Positions 33,183 to 40,828 of a stretch of DNA of 51,762 nucleotides are shown here, piece after piece. The stretch is from assembly GCF_004403985.1 (NCBI RefSeq), contig NZ_SOHL01000004.1:1-51762 (forward strand), read 5' to 3'. Each line of letters opens with the position of its first letter. Position 1 is the stretch's first letter. A model generated the notes under the pieces. The model ran no database searches. It saw only the letters and a program-made list of their open reading frames with translations, and was not told the DNA's origin. Origin of the DNA: Cryobacterium gelidum. GTDB taxonomy: Bacteria > Actinomycetota > Actinomycetes > Actinomycetales > Microbacteriaceae. Both the position numbers and the translations under genes were made by a program.

Positions 33183-33434
33183 ATGGCGCACTTTTCAGAA
33201 GAGCCCTCTCACAGCTGTCGCGATTCAGATCATCTTGTGCCGAAACAGCTTCGCTGGCTTGCCGACCAGACCGGGCCGGTAGGCATCCGTTTCGACGAGC
33301 TGGCCCAGCATGTGCCGACGGAAGGTATCCTTACCGAGCGGTTCACCCGCAATCGCCGAGTGCAGGCGCAACAGCTCGAGCAATGTGAACTCCGGGCCGA
33401 GCAGACGCTCTGGGTCACTGGCACATCGGAATAG
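33183..33434 (+). CDS. Small hypothetical protein
   Basis: An 83-residue frame with GAGG five bases before its ATG and ordinary codon use. I recognise no domain. The sequence is polar, with a predicted helix-turn-helix-like middle (KQLRWLADQTGPVGIRFDELAQHV) and a basic, glutamine-rich end, so a small DNA- or protein-binding role is possible. It sits between the NERD gene and the convergent HNH gene. It could also be a non-coding frame. Confidence 0.4.
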   Translation: MAHFSEEPSHSCRDSDHLVPKQLRWLADQTGPVGIRFDELAQHVPTEGILTERFTRNRRVQAQQLEQCELRAEQTLWVTGTSE

Positions 33435-33442
33435 GGCGACTA

Positions 33443-34324
33443 CTAAGCCGCAAACTGTTCGTATCGCGTGGCCAGTGCCTCTCGGGAAGGGCGATCGGCA
33501 GTGCGGCGGGGGAGCACGAGCGCTCTTCCGTGCATGTCCTGAAGCCCATGCCGCAGCATCGGTCCGTCGACCTCATCGAGAAGTGCATGGTCGATGCGAA
33601 CGATGAAGTCGGGCGTGATTCCCAGAAGATCTCGGTCGTACGCGGCGTGGTGGATTTTGCAGAGCGCCAATCCGTTGGTCACGCGTGCAAAGCCATCTCT
33701 TTCGCCGTCAGGAATGATGTGGGCGGCGTCGAGGAGCGAGACATGCTTTAGGGAGCAAACGGCACAGCTGTCGGCATACGCATGCATGACCTTGGCACGA
33801 AATGCGGGTTGGTGAAGTCTTGCTCGCACGGTGCGTTCGGCGTACGCACGTTGGTCGGGCGGCAGCGTGGTGGGGTCACCGAAAAAGCGAAGAGACTCAT
33901 CCATCGTGATTGTGAATACCCGTGCGACTGGGTCATCCGCGACCACGTATACGGGGTAGTGAGCTGCGTAGACGCCCGTGCGGATGGCTTCGAAATAGAT
34001 GAGAGGAGCATGCAGCTGATGTGCCCGCTGCAGCTTGACGTTGTCGCTGCTGTTCCCCGCTCGATAGTCGTACTTCACGAACGCTGCGGTATCGAGCACG
34101 TCTGCGTACGGACCGTCGACGGTCGTCATGATGCTCAGCGTGGAGCTGAATTCGGCGGGATTGCGGATTCCCCTGCCGCGATCGATCAACGGGAGCCGGA
34201 GCTCGCCGATGTAGAAATTTGCGAGCTCGTCACGACTGAATTCGTATTGTCCAGTGACCTCTCGCTCCTCGAGTAGGCGAAAGATCTCGAGGCGAAGAGC
34301 CAGTTCCTTTTCGGGAGAATACAT
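33443..34324 (-). CDS. HNH endonuclease domain protein
   Basis: A 293-residue protein with a C-terminal HNH nuclease module (residues about 185-235): CAVC, DAAHIIPDGERD, NGLALCKIHHAAYD, which supply a zinc-binding and catalytic His arrangement. The N-terminal 170 residues contain a stretch around PLIYFEAIRTGVYAAHYPVYVV, similar to the specificity part of HNH proteins related to ScoMcrA-type, modified-DNA restriction enzymes; this second match is tentative. It is transcribed alone on the minus strand, next to two other nuclease-like genes. The 286 bases between it and the VWA gene hold no clear element. Confidence 0.82.
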   Translation of the reverse strand: MYSPEKELALRLEIFRLLEEREVTGQYEFSRDELANFYIGELRLPLIDRGRGIRNPAEFSSTLSIMTTVDGPYADVLDTAAFVKYDYRAGNSSDNVKLQRAHQLHAPLIYFEAIRTGVYAAHYPVYVVADDPVARVFTITMDESLRFFGDPTTLPPDQRAYAERTVRARLHQPAFRAKVMHAYADSCAVCSLKHVSLLDAAHIIPDGERDGFARVTNGLALCKIHHAAYDRDLLGITPDFIVRIDHALLDEVDGPMLRHGLQDMHGRALVLPRRTADRPSREALATRYEQFAA

Positions 34325-34610
34325 ATTGCAGTTCTACCAGCTCTCTGAGGGCTGCGCGCAGGGAAGAGCCATCGCCCGAAACTTACTTATGCGGAAAGTT
34401 TGCGATCGCGCGAGCCACGTGGCGACCAGCTGGTTTGGGCACACGCGTTCCTCGACGGCCGGTATCGAGAGCGATCGCCGCACCTTAGGGCGGCGCGGAG
34501 CAGCCTGACGCTACTGAATTGGCGCCTCAGCGCCGTGCACGAAGCAATGTCGGTGGCTCCTGCGACACTCATCTTGTTCCCGCCGGGAGCAACTTTGAAG
34601 GGGGAACACC

Positions 34611-35261
34611 ATGACTGATCCGAACTACACCGCCATACTGCTGGTCATCGATCGCAGTGGCTCGATGACAGGCATCCGCGATGACATGGTGGGCGGCCTC
34701 ACCACGATGCTCGCCGAGCAGGCGGCCGAGCCGGGCATGCTCACCGTCGACATCGTCACGTTCGACACCGAGATTGAAACGCAGTGCTCGTTGGCCGACC
34801 CGAAGAACGTCACGATCTCGCTCGAGCCGCGGGGCGCCACGGCGCTCTTCGACGCCATCGGTCAGTCGGTCACCGCTTTCGGTCGGGTTCTGGCCGCGCT
34901 GCCCGAACACGCCCGCCCCGAAACCGTGCAGGTCGTGGTCGTCACCGACGGCGACGAGAACTCCAGCCGCGAGTTCGGCCTCGACGCCGTGCGCGCTCTC
35001 GTTACGCGCCAGAAAGAACAATTCAGCTGGGATTTCATGTTTCTCGGGGCCAACCAAGACGCCGTGCTGTCGGGAGAACGCCTCGGCTTTGACCCCGGCA
35101 GTTCGATGACTTTCATGGCGAGTACCGACGCGGTGTCGAACATGAGCGCCTCGATGGGTCGTTACGTGAAAGACGTGCGCGGTAAGAGCAAGCGCATGTT
35201 CGACGACGAGGAGCGGTACAGCGCGATGATGCCGGAACCGGAGGCACCCATCCGCCCTTGA
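34611..35261 (+). CDS. VWA-domain protein
   Basis: A 216-residue von Willebrand factor A domain protein. The metal-ion-dependent adhesion site is intact: DRSGSM (residues 14-19), a threonine in RGATALFDA (about 74-82) and VVTDGDENS (about 110-118). There is no signal peptide or membrane segment, so it acts in the cytoplasm, probably as a protein-binding module. The ATG has a GGGGG ribosome binding site. The C-terminal 50 residues are polar and basic, then acidic. No partner such as a MoxR ATPase or a phosphatase lies nearby, so its job is unknown. Confidence 0.85.
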   Translation: MTDPNYTAILLVIDRSGSMTGIRDDMVGGLTTMLAEQAAEPGMLTVDIVTFDTEIETQCSLADPKNVTISLEPRGATALFDAIGQSVTAFGRVLAALPEHARPETVQVVVVTDGDENSSREFGLDAVRALVTRQKEQFSWDFMFLGANQDAVLSGERLGFDPGSSMTFMASTDAVSNMSASMGRYVKDVRGKSKRMFDDEERYSAMMPEPEAPIRP

Positions 35262-35291
35262 TCTGCCCGGGTGTGATCAGCCCAAAGTGGG

Positions 35292-35342
35292 GGCGCGAAA
35301 CGCGCCTAGGTAATGACCTAACCTGTCATTCTTGAAAAGAAT
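35292..35342 (+). promoter_or_regulatory. Hairpins and dyad between the VWA and DUF4234 genes
   Basis: Three dyads follow one another. GGCGCG-AAA-CGCGCC (35292-35306) and TAGGT-AATG-ACCTA (35307-35320) are short hairpins that could end the VWA transcript. ATTCTT-GAA-AAGAAT (35328-35342) is a perfect 6-base dyad 22 bases before the next ATG and may be an operator. They are seen directly; function is inferred. Confidence 0.35.
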
Positions 35343-35364
35343 TGCAATCTATGGGGGAGCCATA

Positions 35365-35712
35365 ATGAATCGTCGCAGCCCGGCAGCACCGCTGCTTCTA
35401 CCGATCGTCACTTTTGGAATTTATAACCTGGTCTGGTTCGTTAAGACCAAGAACGAAATCAATCTCATCGCCCAGAGCAGAATCTCCACTGCATGGCTCA
35501 TCATTGTGCCAATCGCTAGCATCTGGTGGATCTGGAAGTACGCTGTCGGCGTTGAACAGGCAACAAACGGGGGGATCAGCCGGCACGCCACCTTTTGGCT
35601 GCTTCTGTTGCTCGGCTTTATCGGTACGGCCATCGTGCAGAGTGCGTTCAATTCAGCGATTGACACTTCCGCACAGCACGGGAATCCCCTGGCGGAGCAG
35701 ATCGCAGCCTGA
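35365..35712 (+). CDS. DUF4234-like small membrane protein
   Basis: A 115-residue protein with three to four hydrophobic helices (about residues 8-28, 42-60, 75-97). The opening PAAPLLLPIVTFGIYNLVWFVKTKNEIN matches the style of DUF4234 proteins, which are small inner-membrane proteins of unknown function. ATG 35365 has a GGGGGAG ribosome binding site, so the open frame's extension to 35332 is not used. The next 370 bases (35713-36085) contain only degenerate sequence; I see no supported gene there. Confidence 0.7.
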   Translation: MNRRSPAAPLLLPIVTFGIYNLVWFVKTKNEINLIAQSRISTAWLIIVPIASIWWIWKYAVGVEQATNGGISRHATFWLLLLLGFIGTAIVQSAFNSAIDTSAQHGNPLAEQIAA

Positions 35713-36085
35713 CCGGTATCGCGGGGAAGGGTACGACGACTAGCGTTTCTCGGCCCGAGTTCGGAAGCGCCTTGAGAAAGCCGATGAGCGACGATGGCTT
35801 TGGCATGTCTGCAACAATTCGCAGGTGCGTGACTTGAGTCGTGATCGCGAACAACTTCCGGTGTCGGGAGCGCACCAGCGCCCTCTCGACACCCCATAGA
35901 CAGCCCCATCCGTGGGCCGCGCGCGCACGCTTCGTGTGTCGCTACAGTTCGAAGTGCCTGTCAAGGGCTCGGGTGGCTCGTCCGCTCTGTTTGCGGTGCG
36001 GTCTGGACCGTCCGCGAAATAACCGAGCCGACAGGAAAAAAGCAAAAAAGCAAGAAGAACCCGGGGGTCCACCATTATTGGTTCA

Positions 36086-36229
36086 ATGGTTGCATCGCAA
36101 TTCGCAGGAGTGGCAGCCGTGAAGTTGTGGGCGGGAATCTTGCCGTTCGTTGCCGTGGCACTTCTCGTGCTCTTTCAACGTGCCCGTGCAAAACGGATGG
36201 CGGCACGAGCGCACGCGGACGGCGCCTAA
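36086..36229 (+). pseudogene. Fragment or mini-gene related to the 3' end of the 40361 membrane protein
   Basis: The frame ending at TAA 36227-36229 encodes one hydrophobic helix and the basic tail RARAKRMAARAHADGA; the protein encoded at 40361 ends with the same RARAKRMAARAHA after a similar helix. The DNA is also alike (GCAAAACGGATGGC in both). An AGGAG lies nine bases before an in-frame GTG at 36119, so a 36-residue membrane peptide could be made; ATG 36086 would give 47 residues. I favour a leftover of a duplicated gene. Confidence 0.5.
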
Positions 36230-36280
36230 CAGACGCCGTCTGGCCCTTGCCTTGCGCCCGGCTGCAGATCTGCACTGCAC

Positions 36281-36309
36281 ATGTACATCGCAATCACGCT
36301 GATGTACAT
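36281..36309 (+). promoter_or_regulatory. Twin palindromes before the Phd antitoxin gene
   Basis: ATGTACAT occurs at 36281-36288 and 36302-36309, 21 bases apart (two helical turns), ending seven bases before the antitoxin ATG. Paired palindromes of this kind are the usual binding site for Phd/YefM autorepression. Confidence 0.6.
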
Positions 36310-36316
36310 TTGAGGC

Positions 36317-36565
36317 ATGTCGAAGTCAAGCGTCACCGACGCCAGGGCGCGCCTACCCGAGTTGATTGCCCAGGCCAGCTCAGAGGCCGTATTCTTGGAG
36401 CGTCGCGGAAAAGTCGCTGCTGTGCTGGTGAGCCCCGAGCAGTATGCACGCATGCAAGAAGCGCTTGAGGATGCTGAGGATGTCGCGGCGTTTGATGTGG
36501 CGATGGCCGACGAGGGCGACAACATTCCCTGGGAGCAGGTCAAAGCGGATCTCGGCTGGATGTGA
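36317..36565 (+). CDS. Phd/YefM-family antitoxin
   Basis: An 82-residue antitoxin. The N-terminal DNA-binding part shows the family pattern VTDARARLPELIAQASSEAVFLERRGKVAAVLVSPEQY split over residues about 6-43; the acidic C-terminal half (EALEDAEDVAAFDVAM) would cover the toxin. The last codons overlap the GTG start of the RelE gene. Two ATGTACAT palindromes before the ATG are its probable operator. Confidence 0.9.
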   Translation: MSKSSVTDARARLPELIAQASSEAVFLERRGKVAAVLVSPEQYARMQEALEDAEDVAAFDVAMADEGDNIPWEQVKADLGWM

Positions 36566-36819
36566 GCAAAAACCGGATCGAATTGCGCCCGGCAGCGGTC
36601 AAAGCGTTGCGTCGCATTGATCCGCAGGACCGCGGTCGGGTACAAGGCGCCATCGCCCTGCTGGGCGAAGACCCTCGCCCGCCCGGGGCGAGAGCGCTGC
36701 AAGGACGGGACGGCTATCGGGTGCGGGTGGGCAACTATCGGATTATCTACACCGTCCGCAACGACATCCTTGTGGTGGTCGTGGTCACCGTCGGCCATCG
36801 CCGGGACGTGTACGAGTAG
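36562..36819 (+). CDS. RelE/ParE-family toxin
   Basis: An 85-residue RelE-fold toxin, expected to be a ribosome-dependent mRNA interferase. The core RVRVGNYRIIYTVRNDILVVVVVTVGHRRDVYE (about residues 52-84, given here in two parts: RVRVGNYRIIYTV and VVTVGHRRDVYE) has the conserved arginines and final tyrosine. Antitoxin and toxin overlap by four bases (GTGA). Immediately after the stop codon begins a broken copy of the exonuclease gene, so the pair lies at a rearrangement point. Confidence 0.9.
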   Translation: MSKNRIELRPAAVKALRRIDPQDRGRVQGAIALLGEDPRPPGARALQGRDGYRVRVGNYRIIYTVRNDILVVVVVTVGHRRDVYE

Positions 36820-36955
36820 CGCTTGGTGCTGCTCGACGGCCGCGTTATCGTGGCCCACAACGCCGCCTTCGACGTCACAGCAGGACTACCTCGCGCTGCT
36901 CGACCGCTGCCTGCTCGACCGGCAGCTCTCCACCCACGAAGCCGTGGCGCTCTGA
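36820..36955 (+). pseudogene. Internally deleted copy of the DnaQ-like exonuclease gene
   Basis: Bases 36820-36878 match 37790-37848 of the intact exonuclease gene (encoding LLDGRVIVAHNAAFD), and bases about 36882-36955 match 38252-38327 (QDYLALLDRCLLDRQLSTHEA). About 400 bases between the two blocks are missing, and both ends of the gene are gone. The match is about nine bases in ten, so the duplication is not very old. From 36956 to 37132 I see only a hairpin (GCGGGT-TCAA-ACCCGC, 37023-37038). Confidence 0.85.
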
Positions 36956-37132
36956 TTCGCCAGAACCTCCCCTAAATCGGCCCTGTCTGAGGGCCGCGGT
37001 CCGGCTACGTGCCAACTAGAGTGCGGGTTCAAACCCGCCTCGCGTATTCAGGACGAGTGTTGGAATGCACGGCCATTCAGCCGCGACCTGCAGCCGGATT
37101 GAACGCGTCGAGCCAGTGAGAGGATAGCCAGC

Positions 37133-37468
37133 ATGCCGCCGACTTGGCAGCCATCCGCCTGGGGCAAGGCTCTCACCAGCTCCGGCGACTGGACACTCGC
37201 CCTCGACGGCGACACCGTCACGGTCACCCTGGGCGGCGTCCCTATCGTGACCGCGGTCGAGGACGTCGAGATCGTCACCGTCACCCGCGGCTTGCTCTGG
37301 AGCCGGATCGAGCTGCACGTGGGGGAGTGGGTGAGTCGGCTCTACGGCACCCGCTCGAAGGATGCCGCCGCGTTTGAACGAGCCTTCGCCGCGTCACTGA
37401 AGGCGCTGCAACTTCGGCAGCTCACCGCCGAATTCGATTCTGCGGCCCACCGAGCGAGCCTAGGCTAA
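37133..37468 (+). CDS. Helicase IV N-terminal-like domain, alone
   Basis: A 111-residue protein. The pattern SAWGKAL, GLLWSRIELHVGEWVSRLYGT (split over residues about 8-14 and 53-73) and the helix after it resemble the small N-terminal domain of DNA helicase IV (HelD), which precedes the UvrD-type motor. No helicase motor follows: the frame stops and the exonuclease gene begins 105 bases later. It may be a decayed helicase gene or a free-standing domain. It has an intact ATG but no strong ribosome binding site. The family match is from memory and moderately secure. Confidence 0.55.
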   Translation: MPPTWQPSAWGKALTSSGDWTLALDGDTVTVTLGGVPIVTAVEDVEIVTVTRGLLWSRIELHVGEWVSRLYGTRSKDAAAFERAFAASLKALQLRQLTAEFDSAAHRASLG

Positions 37469-37572
37469 ACGGCTTCACCGCTGCAGCCGCTGATGCCCCT
37501 CGTCTGTGGGCCGCGGTTGCGCCTACCTCCTCGCTACAGTCTTAGAATCACCACCCTCAGCTCAGGAGCACC

Positions 37573-38799
37573 ATGCCCGGTTTCGCCGTCATCGACTTCG
37601 AGACCACGGGACTCTTTGCGGGCGGACATGACCGCGCTATCGAGGTCGCCATCGCGCATGTCAGCCCCGACGGACAGATCGAAGGGCAGTGGGAGACGCT
37701 CATCAACCCCGGGCGGGACCTCGGACGTCAGGATATCCACCGCGTGCGCGCCGCCGATGTCATGAATGCGCCCAGCTTCGACGAGATTGTTCCACAGCTC
37801 GTGGCGCTGCTGGACGGCCGCGTCATCGTGGCCCACAACGCCGCCTTCGACACCCGTTTTTTGCTCGTCGAACTCGCCCGCGCCGGCTACCCGATTTTCG
37901 AACCGGTGATCAGCCTGTGCACCATGCAGCTCGCCCGTGACTTTCTGCCCGGCACCGGTCGGTCGCTCGCCGACTGCTGCGCTGCCTACGACATCGATCT
38001 CACCGGTGCCCACCGAGCGTCGGTTGATACGTACGCCGCCGCCCAACTGCTCAGCCACTACATCACCGGTGCCGCCGATCCGATCCTGTGGGCCAACGCC
38101 CTCGACCGTGCCGCCGCCTACCGTTGGCCGACCCTGTCGTTGCCGGAGCGCCCGTGGTACCCGCGGCCGGATTTCGCGACCGAGCAGACGGCATCCGCTT
38201 TTCTGGAACGCATCAGCGTGCGGCTGCCCGAGATCACCGGTCCGGCCGAACACCAGGACTACCTCGCCCTGCTCGACCGCTGCTTGCTCGATCGACAGCT
38301 CTCCGCCCACGAAGCGCAGGCGCTCGTGCAGCTCGCCGAGGAACTCGACCTCAGCCGGAACCGCTGCGAGCTGCTGCACAGCGAGTATTTCGCCGCGCTC
38401 GCCCGCATCGCCTGGGCCGACGGCGTGCTCACAACGGATGAGATGGCCGACCTCGTCGACGTCGCCAACCTGCTCGACATTTCAGCGGATGCCCTCGATG
38501 CCGCGCTCGACCAGCCGGAACAGGCCATCGTCTCGGTGGCGAGTGCGCACTTCGAACTGCATCTCGGCGACCTCGTCGTGCTGACCGGTGATATGACCCG
38601 GCCGCGCAGTGACTGGGAATCGGAGCTGCTGGCCCGCGGCTTCGCCCCGAAGAGTGCGGTGACCAAGAAGGTCACGCTTCTCGTGGCCGCCGACCCGGAC
38701 CCGCTTTCGGGCAAGGCGCGCAAGGCTCGCGACTATGGAATCCCGATCGTGGGGGAGGCGGCTTTCGCCCGCCTGGCGGGGGCGTTTCCGCTGCTGTGA
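37573..38799 (+). CDS. DnaQ-like 3'-5' exonuclease with TerB-like and BRCT regions
   Basis: A 408-residue DEDDh exonuclease. The catalytic motifs are FAVIDFETTG (residues 3-12), HNAAFDTRFL (about 90-99) and the AHRASVDTYAAAQLL segment (about 148-162). The middle (about 220-300; RIAWADGVLTTDEMADLVDVA) looks like a TerB-type helical module, and the C-terminal 85 residues (LGDLVVLTGDM, ending VGEAAFARL) form a BRCT domain. This layout is known in actinobacterial proteins of the DNA polymerase III epsilon-like group and suggests DNA repair work. A broken copy lies at 36820-36955. ATG 37573 follows a CAGGAG ribosome binding site. Confidence 0.88.
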   Translation: MPGFAVIDFETTGLFAGGHDRAIEVAIAHVSPDGQIEGQWETLINPGRDLGRQDIHRVRAADVMNAPSFDEIVPQLVALLDGRVIVAHNAAFDTRFLLVELARAGYPIFEPVISLCTMQLARDFLPGTGRSLADCCAAYDIDLTGAHRASVDTYAAAQLLSHYITGAADPILWANALDRAAAYRWPTLSLPERPWYPRPDFATEQTASAFLERISVRLPEITGPAEHQDYLALLDRCLLDRQLSAHEAQALVQLAEELDLSRNRCELLHSEYFAALARIAWADGVLTTDEMADLVDVANLLDISADALDAALDQPEQAIVSVASAHFELHLGDLVVLTGDMTRPRSDWESELLARGFAPKSAVTKKVTLLVAADPDPLSGKARKARDYGIPIVGEAAFARLAGAFPLL

Positions 38800-38909
38800 C
38801 GTCAAGCCAGTGCCGCGCGCTCCTGGCCGCCTGAATTCGCTGCTATCCCGGGGGCATCGCAAGCAGATTCTACTCGGAGAATCTGCGGTCTCCCGGCAGG
38901 ATAGAAGGC

Positions 38910-39320
38910 ATGGCCCACCGTCAACGCACACCCGCCGATGCTGACCCCGCAGCTGCTCGGGCGGATAAGACGTGCGCCTCGTGTGGGCGGCGCATCGAGT
39001 GGCGCGCGAAGTGGGCTAAGAATTGGGATTCGGTGAAGTACTGCTCGGCGGTGTGCCGGTCACACGGCGTCAATGCGACAGACCTGCAGCTCGAAGCGAC
39101 CATCGTGACGCTGCTCCAGGCGCGGGCGCACGATTCCACGATCTGCCCGTCTGACGCAGCGCGAGCCATCGGCGGCGAGCAATGGCGCGACCTGATGGAG
39201 CCGGCGCGCCGAGCCGCACGCCGCATGGTCGCCCGCGGCGAATTGCAGATCACGCAGGGCGGAGTCGTGGTGGATCCGTCGTCCGCCAAGGGTGCGATTC
39301 GGTTGCGCAGGCCGCGATAG
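38910..39320 (+). CDS. DUF2256-DUF3253 zinc-binding protein
   Basis: A 136-residue protein of two small conserved parts: an N-terminal zinc-ribbon-like motif KTCASCGRRIEWRAKWAKNW with further YCSAVCR (DUF2256, residues about 21-53), and a winged-helix-like C-terminal DUF3253 (LEATIVTLL, CPSDAARAIGGEQWRDLM, about 60-130). The pair of domains in one chain is a known arrangement of unknown function; nucleic-acid binding is plausible. It stands alone between the exonuclease and RibD-like genes. Confidence 0.82.
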   Translation: MAHRQRTPADADPAAARADKTCASCGRRIEWRAKWAKNWDSVKYCSAVCRSHGVNATDLQLEATIVTLLQARAHDSTICPSDAARAIGGEQWRDLMEPARRAARRMVARGELQITQGGVVVDPSSAKGAIRLRRPR

Positions 39321-39390
39321 TGGTCACCACTTGCAGTGAGCCAGATCTGGGTGTCAAATCGCGGTGACGACACAGACAGGAGCGATCGAC

Positions 39391-39981
39391 ATGACAGTGA
39401 CCTGCGACATGATGGTCTCGGAAGACGGCTACGCGGCCGGCGTGAATCAGAGCCTGGAGCATCCGCTCGGAGAAGGCGGCGAACGACTGGCTCGCTGGCG
39501 GTTCGAGCGACCTGACGAGAACGCCGCCGAGATCGCCGCCATCGCGACCGCGGGCGCCTACATCATGGGGCGCAACATGTTCGGTCCTGGGCGTGGCGAG
39601 TGGGACGACGAATGGACGGGCTGGTGGCGCGACGACCCGCCGTACCACGCGCCGCTATTTGTGCTGACGCACTACCCGCGAGCCCCGCTCGTTATGGAAG
39701 GCGGGTCGACCTTCACCTTCGTCACCGCTGGCATCGAATCTGCACTGGAACAGGCGCGCGCCGCAGCGGGCAAGAAAGAGGTGGCGATCGCGGGCGGTGC
39801 TGCCACTGCGCGGCAATACCTGTCAGCCGGGCTGATCGACGAACTGCGGCTGCACATCGTGACGGCGGTGCTGCGTGCCGGCGAGCCGCTGTTGGCCGGA
39901 CTGGACGACCTCAAGCTCGAAAAGCTCAGCTCGGTGGAGCGGCAACTGGTCACGCACGTCACCTACCGGGTTGCGCACTGA
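39391..39981 (+). CDS. RibD C-terminal/dihydrofolate reductase-like family protein
   Basis: A 196-residue protein with the dihydrofolate reductase-like fold of the RibD C-terminal domain. Landmarks are MVSEDGYAAG (residues 7-16), IMGRNMFGPGRGEWDD near 58-73, and EVAIAGGAATARQYLSAGLIDELRLH (given in two parts: VAIAGGAATARQYL, GLIDELRLH). Proteins of this type are mostly uncharacterised NADPH-dependent reductases; none of the riboflavin pathway lies nearby. ATG 39391 has an AGGAG ribosome binding site, better than GTG 39364. Confidence 0.85.
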   Translation: MTVTCDMMVSEDGYAAGVNQSLEHPLGEGGERLARWRFERPDENAAEIAAIATAGAYIMGRNMFGPGRGEWDDEWTGWWRDDPPYHAPLFVLTHYPRAPLVMEGGSTFTFVTAGIESALEQARAAAGKKEVAIAGGAATARQYLSAGLIDELRLHIVTAVLRAGEPLLAGLDDLKLEKLSSVERQLVTHVTYRVAH

Positions 39982-40004
39982 ACGGGTCGTGTGCGGCTTG
40001 GTCA

Positions 40005-40355
40005 TCAGTCCAGTTGCAGGGCGATACGCAGGGCATCATCGATGCCGTCGAGTTCCTTACGGCTGACATGGCCCACAAGCTGACCGAGGTGTTCAGGCGC
40101 GACAGCGGATGTCTGCTCAACGAGCATGAGCGTGCGTTCGCTGCCGATCGCAATTGTCGGGCGAAAGCTGCTAACGCGCGCGGAACGCGAGGTCGGGGCT
40201 ACCAAGACGATCGACAGCATCAGGTCGTCAGACTGCAAGATTTCGACTCGGGGATACCTTTTGTCTACATGTAACTCGACCCATCCGGTACCGAAATCGC
40301 AGGCAGGCAGGACGGTGAGATAGCGCAGGTCGGCACGCGCCATTCGTGGGAGCAT
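40005..40355 (-). CDS. Degenerate PemK/MazF-like protein
   Basis: A 116-residue frame whose C-terminal half follows the PemK/MazF pattern: IVLVAPTS, FRPTIAIG, TLMLVEQTSAV, LGQLVGHVSRKELDGIDDALRIALQL. The N-terminal part that normally reads RGEIWWVDL plus the following loop is not recognisable (TGWVELHVDKRYPRVEI instead), no antitoxin gene adjoins it and there is no ribosome binding site. I read it as a decayed endoribonuclease toxin gene, though a divergent working form cannot be excluded. It is divergent from the membrane-protein gene at 40361. Confidence 0.45.
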   Translation of the reverse strand: MLPRMARADLRYLTVLPACDFGTGWVELHVDKRYPRVEILQSDDLMLSIVLVAPTSRSARVSSFRPTIAIGSERTLMLVEQTSAVAPEHLGQLVGHVSRKELDGIDDALRIALQLD

Positions 40356-40360
40356 GACGC

Positions 40361-40816
40361 ATGCACAACTTCGTGAGCGAGATCGTCAACCAGGCTCCCC
40401 AACAGAACAGCTGGTGGCTCAACGGCGGCGGCTGGTTCGTGCTGGCCCTCGTCAATGCGGGCCTGGCTGAACAGAAGAACCGTTCGCGCTGGACCTGGTT
40501 CGTGCTTTCTCTGTTTCTCGGGCCCATCGCCACGTTCCTCATCGTGGTCTCGGAGCCCGTCACCCAGCCGCCACTTGAGCTGAGGAATCCGTTTGCGCGG
40601 GCCGACGATCGCTATCTCACGCTCGCTTTTCTGGGTCTCGTGATCACGGCTGGCGCAGTGCTCTTCGCCGTGGCCGGGCAGACCTGGTACATGTGGGTCG
40701 CCAGCGGCGTTGGTGCCGCGGCGCTCGCGCTCTTTCTCGTTTTGTTTCGACGTGCACGCGCAAAACGGATGGCAGCACGCGCGCACGCGCGCAGCGCCTC
40801 CGTGCCGACTGTCTGA
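40361..40816 (+). CDS. Membrane protein with basic tail
   Basis: A 151-residue protein with four hydrophobic segments (about residues 25-38, 46-66, 86-106, 110-128) and a basic C-terminal tail, RARAKRMAARAHARSAS. I do not recognise a family. The region WWLNGGGWFVLALVNAGLAEQKNRSRWTWFVLSLFLGP (quoted in part: WWLNGGGWFVLALVNAG) suggests a small integral membrane protein of a type common near YccF-like genes. A relic of the same tail is found at 36160-36229. It is convergent with the YccF gene, 12 bases apart. Confidence 0.65.
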   Translation: MHNFVSEIVNQAPQQNSWWLNGGGWFVLALVNAGLAEQKNRSRWTWFVLSLFLGPIATFLIVVSEPVTQPPLELRNPFARADDRYLTLAFLGLVITAGAVLFAVAGQTWYMWVASGVGAAALALFLVLFRRARAKRMAARAHARSASVPTV

Positions 40817-40828
40817 CCCCTGCAAGCG

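Noticed and set aside
35713..36085. Small frames on both strands in the gap after the DUF4234-like gene
   Set aside because: None has a ribosome binding site, a recognisable domain or normal codon use.
37023..37038. Sequence GCGGGTTCAAACCCGC looks like a tRNA T-arm
   Set aside because: The loop between 5-base stems is six bases instead of seven, and no acceptor, anticodon or D arm can be found around it. It is better seen as a simple hairpin.
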